Under the pieces are notes generated by a model. That model ran no database searches and was not told where the DNA came from. It saw nothing but the letters and a program-made list of their open reading frames with translations. Shown here piece by piece: positions 31,669-35,815 of a stretch of 35,815 bases of DNA. Both the position numbers and the translations under genes were made by a program. The stretch is from Chloroflexota bacterium (GTDB lineage: Bacteria > Chloroflexota > Limnocylindria > P2-11E > CF-107). The DNA lies in contig VBHP01000089.1 in the NCBI GenBank assembly GCA_005881435.1, positions 33,157 to 68,971 on the forward strand, given 5' to 3'. Numbering within the stretch: position 1 is the first letter of the stretch; each line of letters opens with the position of its first letter.

Positions 31669-32520
31669 TTACACCAGTCGCTTGCGCACCTGCGCCGACA
31701 CGAAGTCCATCGCCGCGACCGTCACGATGATCATGAAGATGATCAGCCCGGCCCTGTGGTACTGCAGCAGCTGGATGTACTGGAACAGCGTCTGACCGAC
31801 CCCGCCACCGCCGACGAGCCCGATGATGATGGCCAGACGGACGTTGGTGTCGAGGCGATAGATCGAGAACGACACGAACGGATTCACCAGCTGCGGCAGG
31901 ACCGCGGCCCAGATCACCTGGAAGCGGTTCGCGCCGGTGGCGGTGATGGCCTCGATTGGACCGGGGTCGATCCCCTCGATGGCCTCGGAGTACAGCTTGC
32001 CCATCACGCCGACGTTGTGAAAGGCCAGGGCGAAGACGCCGGCGGCGCTGCCGAGACCGAAGATGACGGCGGTGAGAATGACGACGATGAGCACGTCGAT
32101 CGATCTGATGACGGTGAAGAGCAATCGCACGATGCCGTAGATCGCGGTGCTGATCGGATTGCCGGTCATGATGTTGCGTGCGCCGAGGAACGACAGCGGG
32201 ACGGCGACCACGATCGCGAACGCCGTGGCGATGATGCCGAGGAAGATGGTGATGATCATCAGCCCGGTGGCCGTGTCCCAGAACGTGTCGAACTCCGTTT
32301 GCGGCGTCAGGATCGAGAAGTCGAACTGGAACAGCTGCACCAGGATGCTGAAGGCGTAGGCCGGGTTGGCCCGCGAGGTATCGATGTCGGTGATCCGCAG
32401 GCCGATCGCGATCACCGCGATCGACACCGCGACGGTGCCGAGGCGGCGCCAGTCGGTCCATGGGCTGCGCTGGAGCTCCCGCGGCACCGGAAGTCCTCGG
32501 GTGATGAAGTAGCTCGCCAT
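31669..32520 (-). CDS. phnE: Phosphonate-type ABC transporter permease PhnE
   Basis: The 283-residue integral membrane protein has about six membrane segments and the binding-protein-dependent permease loop (EGIDPGPIEAITATGANRFQVIWAAVLPQLVNPF), which contacts the ATPase. It belongs to the PhnE family (FDFSILTPQTEFDTFWDTATGLMIITIFLGIIATAFAIVVAVPLSFLGARN). ATG (complement of 32518-32520) overlaps the phnC stop by one base. It is the last gene of the minus-strand phnDCE transcript, convergent with the PD40 gene with 3 bases between stops. Confidence 0.9.
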   Translation of the reverse strand: MASYFITRGLPVPRELQRSPWTDWRRLGTVAVSIAVIAIGLRITDIDTSRANPAYAFSILVQLFQFDFSILTPQTEFDTFWDTATGLMIITIFLGIIATAFAIVVAVPLSFLGARNIMTGNPISTAIYGIVRLLFTVIRSIDVLIVVILTAVIFGLGSAAGVFALAFHNVGVMGKLYSEAIEGIDPGPIEAITATGANRFQVIWAAVLPQLVNPFVSFSIYRLDTNVRLAIIIGLVGGGGVGQTLFQYIQLLQYHRAGLIIFMIIVTVAAMDFVSAQVRKRLV

Positions 32521-33374
32521 CAGTACGGATCCAGGCCGTGTTCGGGATCCGTCGCCATCGCCAGGCGGCGCGCCTCGTCGTAGCTGGTGGCGTCGGCGGT
32601 CCGCTCCGGTCCGATCTCGACCTCGACCGCGTCTTCGCCGTAGATGTCCCGGAAGCGGCGTTCATCGATCTCGGCCGGCTTGCCATCGAAGGCCACCTGA
32701 CCGCCCTTCAAGGCGATGACGCGCGTGCCGTAACGGCGTGCGAGGGACAGGAAATGCAGCGAGCAGACGACGGTAATGCCGTCCTTGCGGTTGATCTCCT
32801 CGAGGTACTTCATGACCGAATGGCTGGTCGCGGGGTCGAGGCTCGCGACGGGTTCGTCGGCGAGCATCAGCTCCGGTTGCTGCATCAGCGCCCTGGCGAT
32901 GCCGACCCGCTGCTGCTGGCCGCCGGAGAGCGCATCCGCCCGGGCGTAAGCCTTGTCCAGGATCCCGACGCGCTCGAGGTTGCGGAACGCGAGCTCGACG
33001 TCCTCGGGAGAGGGCCGTGACGCGATCGTCCGCCAGGTGCTGCGATATCCGAGGCGTCCGGCCAGCACATTCGCGAAGACCGAGCTGCGGCGCACCAGGT
33101 TGAACTGCTGGAAGATCATCCCGATCCGGCGCCGCGTCTTCCGCAACTCGGCCCCTGACATCGTCGTGACGTCGGTCCCGTCGAAGAGGACCGCCCCGCT
33201 CGTCGGTTCCACGAGGCGATTGATGCAACGCAGGAGCGTCGACTTGCCCGATCCCGACAGGCCGATCAGGACCACGAACTCGCCGCGCCCGATGTCCAGG
33301 CTGATGTCGTCCAGAGCGCGGGTGAACGTCGGATAGACCTTGACCAGATGCTCGATCAGGACCAGCGGCGCCAT
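32520..33374 (-). CDS. phnC: Phosphonate-type ABC transporter ATPase PhnC
   Basis: The 284-residue ATPase has Walker A GLSGSGKST (38-46), Q-loop QQFNLV near 89, signature LSGGQQQRV (149-157), Walker B LMLADEP (169-175) and the switch His in CSLHFLSLARRYG. It is the PhnC branch (ISLDIGRGEFVVLIGLSGSGKSTLLRCINRLVEPTSG). The C-terminal tail of about 30 residues after RFRDIYGEDAVEVEIG is acidic. It powers uptake through PhnE. A strong hairpin separates it from phnD and may lower its expression. Confidence 0.93.
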   Translation of the reverse strand: MAPLVLIEHLVKVYPTFTRALDDISLDIGRGEFVVLIGLSGSGKSTLLRCINRLVEPTSGAVLFDGTDVTTMSGAELRKTRRRIGMIFQQFNLVRRSSVFANVLAGRLGYRSTWRTIASRPSPEDVELAFRNLERVGILDKAYARADALSGGQQQRVGIARALMQQPELMLADEPVASLDPATSHSVMKYLEEINRKDGITVVCSLHFLSLARRYGTRVIALKGGQVAFDGKPAEIDERRFRDIYGEDAVEVEIGPERTADATSYDEARRLAMATDPEHGLDPY

Positions 33375-33394
33375 GAGTCGCTGAGCATACGGAA

Positions 33395-33435
33395 AGAGAA
33401 GAGGCCGCCGGCTCCGTGCCGGCGACCTCTTCTCT
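33395..33435 (-). terminator. Attenuator-like hairpin between phnD and phnC
   Basis: An 18-base arm (33395-33412) pairs with 33418-33435 with a single mismatch and a 5-base loop. Read on the minus strand it ends in CTTCTCTTTCC, a weak U tract. It most likely protects the phnD mRNA 3' end and/or stops part of transcription, giving more binding protein than ATPase and permease. Confidence 0.7.
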
Positions 33436-33460
33436 CGATGCGTTCTCTGTGCGCGCGAGG

Positions 33461-34480
33461 CTACGGGCTCTTGCTCGGGGAAGGCGTCGGACTCGGCGGC
33501 GGAGCCGGGGTCTTCGCCGCTTCCGCGGCGACGTCGATGCCCGCGAGCTTCGCGGCGTCACGGACCGGGTCGTAGAAATTCGCGTCGATCTTCTGGAGCC
33601 CATCCCAGTTGAAGAGGCTCTTGCACTGCGTCTTGCCCGAGGCCGACGCGCAGTAGTCGATCAGCGCCTGCTGGATCTTCGCCACGACGTCGGCGGGGAT
33701 CGACTTCGCCACCGCCACGCCGTCGTTCGGGATCGGACCGGCGGTGTCGATGACGGTGGTCTTCTGCAGGATGTCCGCGGGCATGCCCGCGGACGGCTTG
33801 ACCCCATCGCTCGACCGCACGTCGATGAACGTTGCGGCGCCGTCGACCTGGCCGCTGTATACGGCGAGCGCGGCCTTGTCGTGACCTCCGGCGAAGATGG
33901 TCTGCGAGAAGAAGCTCTTAGGGTCCTGCCCGGTCTTGTTCTTCACCAGCAAGGTGGGGAAGAGGTAACCGGACGCTGAGATCGGATCGACGAACGCGAA
34001 CTTCATGCCCTTGAGGCCGTTCAGATCCTTGATGCCGCTCGCAGTGCTGACCAGGATCTGTGACTTGTACGTCGTCGCCAACGTCTTCGTCGATGGATCA
34101 TTCCGTAGCGCGCCCAGGATCGGCGTTCCACACTGCTTCTCCAGCATCAGCGTCATCTGCAGTGGCGCGATCGCGGCGATGTCCGTCTGTCCGGCGCACA
34201 TGGACTCGATCTCGGCGGCGTAGCTCGCCGGTACGGTGACCTTCCAGCGGAGTCCGGTCGCGTTCGCCAGCGCCGACGCGATGGCGTTGCCGCTCGCGGT
34301 GATGCGCTGCACGTCCTGCGAGGGCGTGAAGGCGAAGATGATCGGACGATCGAGGCCGCCGATGATCGGCGTCCGCGTCGGCGCGACACTCGCTGAAGGC
34401 GCCGCCGTGGGTGCGCAGGCCCCGAGGACCATGAGCGCGGCGATGCCCCACCCGAGCGCGCCGCGCAGCGATAGACGCAT
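33461..34480 (-). CDS. phnD: Phosphonate/phosphate-type substrate-binding lipoprotein PhnD
   Basis: The 339-residue protein begins with a lipoprotein signal (lipobox LGAC 19-22) and a Ser/Pro/Thr linker. It then carries the PhnD periplasmic-binding fold: RPIIFAFTPSQDVQRITASGNAIASALANATG, GQTDIAAIAPLQMTLMLEKQCGTP, LNGLKGMKFAFVDPISASGYLFP and AALAVYSGQVDGAATFIDV. The C terminus is a Pro/Ser tail. ATG (complement of 34478-34480) follows an AGGGAGGGA site. Family members bind phosphonates, phosphite or methylphosphonate; no C-P lyase or other degradation genes are nearby, so the ligand is open. Confidence 0.92.
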   Translation of the reverse strand: MRLSLRGALGWGIAALMVLGACAPTAAPSASVAPTRTPIIGGLDRPIIFAFTPSQDVQRITASGNAIASALANATGLRWKVTVPASYAAEIESMCAGQTDIAAIAPLQMTLMLEKQCGTPILGALRNDPSTKTLATTYKSQILVSTASGIKDLNGLKGMKFAFVDPISASGYLFPTLLVKNKTGQDPKSFFSQTIFAGGHDKAALAVYSGQVDGAATFIDVRSSDGVKPSAGMPADILQKTTVIDTAGPIPNDGVAVAKSIPADVVAKIQQALIDYCASASGKTQCKSLFNWDGLQKIDANFYDPVRDAAKLAGIDVAAEAAKTPAPPPSPTPSPSKSP

Positions 34481-34508
34481 GCGTTCCCTCCCTACCAGAT
34501 TCGGACCG

Positions 34509-34514
34509 TATGAT
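34509..34514 (+). promoter_or_regulatory. -10 element of pyrF, shared divergent promoter region with phnD
   Basis: TATGAT at 34509-34514 lies 11 bases before TTG 34526 and 14 before ATG 34529, giving a very short or absent leader. The same bases read on the minus strand give TATCAT (complement of 34510-34515), which could serve phnD, whose start is about 30 bases away. Confidence 0.5.
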
Positions 34515-34528
34515 AACGACACGATTTG

Positions 34529-35356
34529 ATGGATTTTTTGCGCAAGCTCGACGCCGCGTCGCGCGCGCGAGAGAGCGTGCTGTGTGTCTGCCTCGACCCC
34601 GACCCCTCCCAGATCCCAGAGGCGCTCGGCCGCGGTCCGCAGGCGGTGCTGCGCTTCAACCGGCGCATCGTTCGGGCCACGAGCGAATTCGCCGCGGCCT
34701 ACAAGTTGAATCTCGCGTTCTACGAGCAGCTCGGCGCCGCGGCCATGGACGTGCTGACGCTGACGCTCCAGGCCATCCCAAAGGACATCCCGGTCATCGC
34801 CGACGCTAAGCGCGGTGATGTGCCGAACACCGCCGAAGCGTATGGGCGCGCCTTTTTCGATGTGCTGCATTTCGACGCCATGACCATGAACCCCTACCTC
34901 GGCCTGGACACCGTCTCGCCCTTCGTCTCCGGCGAGCGTTTTGCCTTCGCGGTGGTGCGCACGTCGAATCCGGGAGCGCGCGACTTCCAGGATCTGCGCC
35001 TGGAGGACGGCGCGCCGCTGTTCGAGGAGATCGCGAAACGTCTCGACAGCGCCGTCCCGCCCGAGCGTCTCGGCTTTGTCGTGGGCGCGACATACCCGAA
35101 GGACGCCCGGCGGCTCCGCGCCCTCGCGCCGGACCGGCTGTTCCTGCTGCCGGGAGTGGGCGCGCAGGGCGGCAGCATCGTGACCGCCGTGGAAGCGTCG
35201 GTCGATGCTGGAGGCAACGGCGTCCTGCCCGCGGTGGCGCGCGAGATCCTGTACGCCTCGAACGGTCTCGATTTCGCCGATGCCGCGGCGCGACGCGCCA
35301 GCGCGCTCCGCGATTTGGCGAATGAGGCGCGACGCCGCGTGCCGGCTTCGGGCTAG
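34529..35356 (+). CDS. pyrF: Orotidine 5'-phosphate decarboxylase (type 2)
   Basis: PyrF makes UMP from OMP. The 275-residue protein is the longer type-2 form: CVCLDPDPSQIP near the N terminus, the catalytic DAKRGDVPNTAEAYG (92-106) with Lys94 and the surrounding Asp residues, MTMNPYLGLD, VRTSNPGA and the phosphate-binding end LLPGVGAQGG. ATG 34529 is chosen; TTG 34526 adds one Met. No other pyrimidine genes are near. tatA begins three bases after the stop. Confidence 0.93.
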   Translation: MDFLRKLDAASRARESVLCVCLDPDPSQIPEALGRGPQAVLRFNRRIVRATSEFAAAYKLNLAFYEQLGAAAMDVLTLTLQAIPKDIPVIADAKRGDVPNTAEAYGRAFFDVLHFDAMTMNPYLGLDTVSPFVSGERFAFAVVRTSNPGARDFQDLRLEDGAPLFEEIAKRLDSAVPPERLGFVVGATYPKDARRLRALAPDRLFLLPGVGAQGGSIVTAVEASVDAGGNGVLPAVAREILYASNGLDFADAAARRASALRDLANEARRRVPASG

Positions 35357-35359
35357 GCC

Positions 35360-35743
35360 ATGTTCGGGATCGGCATCGAGGAGCTCGTCCTCATCCTCGT
35401 GATCGCTCTGTTCGTGCTCGGTCCGGAGCGGCTGCCCTCGCTGGCCCGCGATGTGGGTAAGGCCATGCGCGAGCTGCGGCGCACGTCGGACGAGCTGACC
35501 GAGGAGTTTCTCCGCGCCGATCAGCCTCGCCCGGAGCCGCCGCCTCCGCCGGCGCTGCCGGCGGCCGCGACGCCGGAACCTGACGCTCCTGCGACCGTTG
35601 TCGAGGAGGCCCCGGTCGTCGACGACACCACCGACTTCGATCGCAAGGCTCAGGAGGATGCCGACCGGGCGCGCGAGCGTGGCGAGTTGACGCAGCCGGC
35701 GGGGTCCGCCGAGGCGCCGAAGGAGCCGGAACGCTGGGGTTGA
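35360..35743 (+). CDS. tatA: Twin-arginine translocase subunit TatA/TatB family
   Basis: The 127-residue protein has the family layout: one membrane helix at the N terminus (FGIGIEELVLILVIALFVLG), the hinge PERLPSLARDVGKAMRELRR amphipathic helix, and then a long Pro/Ala/Glu-rich tail. TatA oligomers form the pore for folded proteins with Arg-Arg signal peptides. The Glu-rich IEELVLILVIAL and the PERLP elements fit TatA or TatB; which of the two cannot be told without tatC, which is absent here. ATG 35360. Confidence 0.88.
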   Translation: MFGIGIEELVLILVIALFVLGPERLPSLARDVGKAMRELRRTSDELTEEFLRADQPRPEPPPPPALPAAATPEPDAPATVVEEAPVVDDTTDFDRKAQEDADRARERGELTQPAGSAEAPKEPERWG

Positions 35744-35758
35744 AGCGGCCTGTTCCAT

Positions 35759-35798
35759 ATACTGAGATGGCACTCGCGATACTGAGATGGCACTCGCG
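35759..35798 (+). repeat. 20-bp perfect tandem duplication over a start region
   Basis: ATACTGAGATGGCACTCGCG occurs twice head to tail (35759-35778 and 35779-35798). Each copy carries a -10-like hexamer (TATACT 35758-35763; GATACT 35778-35783) and an ATG followed by GCACTCGCG. Confidence 0.9.
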
Positions 35799-35815
35799 CC
35801 GGTGATCCGGCGCTT
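35787..35815 (+). CDS. Start of next gene (partial)
   Basis: From ATG 35787 in the second repeat copy the frame reads MALAPVIRR and runs off the window. The ATG in the first copy (35767) opens only a 12-codon frame ending at 35805. There is no Shine-Dalgarno; TATACT lies 23 bases upstream. Product unknown. Confidence 0.35.

Noticed and set aside
1-35815. tRNA, rRNA, 4.5S RNA, CRISPR array, insertion sequence or prophage
   Set aside because: I looked for cloverleaf ends, repeated spacers, transposases, integrases and terminal repeats and found none; the HTH tail of TrmD has no recombinase catalytic domain with it.

Overview
The window is a dense, high-GC bacterial chromosome segment made almost entirely of housekeeping genes. 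About 40 genes can be supported, many overlapping by 1-8 bases, and no stretch over 300 bases lacks a gene or leader. Several features point to a Terrabacteria lineage, most likely Chloroflexota or a neighbour such as a soil/freshwater Limnocylindria-type organism. These are the gene order fakA-recG-rsmD...yceD-rpmF-plsX, nusB, acpP-rnc-smc-ftsY-ffh, a T-box before trpS, FemAB-type genes next to murE, a type-2 PyrF and apparent leaderless promoters. The phylum is inferred from gene content, not proven.

Layout. (1) 1-3126: 3' end of fakA, recG with an apparent frameshift near its start, and rsmD. (2) 3147-5864: own promoter, then a DivIVA-like coiled-coil gene, yceD, rpmF, plsX and nusB (lipid synthesis, ribosome and rRNA antitermination). 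(3) 5861-10586: acpP with its own promoter and terminator, then rnc and smc. (4) 10583-14917: a minus-strand membrane protein gene lying between smc and ftsY, then ftsY, a RibD-C reductase, ffh and a small membrane protein. (5) 14924-18044: rpsP behind a large leader hairpin, khpA, rimM, a trmD carrying an unusual C-terminal double helix-turn-helix, rplS and rnhB. (6) 18041-18973: two divergent lipoprotein genes (cupredoxin and CHRD). (7) 19075-21867: yraN, comM and dprA, which are DNA-uptake related. (8) 21891-24208: promoter, T-box leader, trpS and manC. (9) 24291-31665: topA, two tandem FemAB-family genes, murE, a P-loop kinase and a PD40 beta-propeller protein. (10) 31669-34480, minus strand: phnD, phnC and phnE, a phosphonate-type ABC importer. 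(11) 34509-35815: pyrF, a tatA-like gene, and a 20-bp tandem duplication covering the start of the next gene.

Together the genes cover translation (L32, S16, L19, RimM, TrmD, RsmD, TrpS), co-translational membrane targeting (Ffh, FtsY), chromosome upkeep (RecG, Smc, TopA, RNase HII), envelope building (MurE, FemAB pair, ManC, PlsX/ACP) and import/export (Phn ABC, Tat). The best leads for something undescribed are the TrmD-HTH fusion, the rpsP leader hairpin, the RNase HII with an altered GRG motif, the non-standard start of rnc, and the set of near-leaderless promoters. I found no phage, transposon, CRISPR or defence system.
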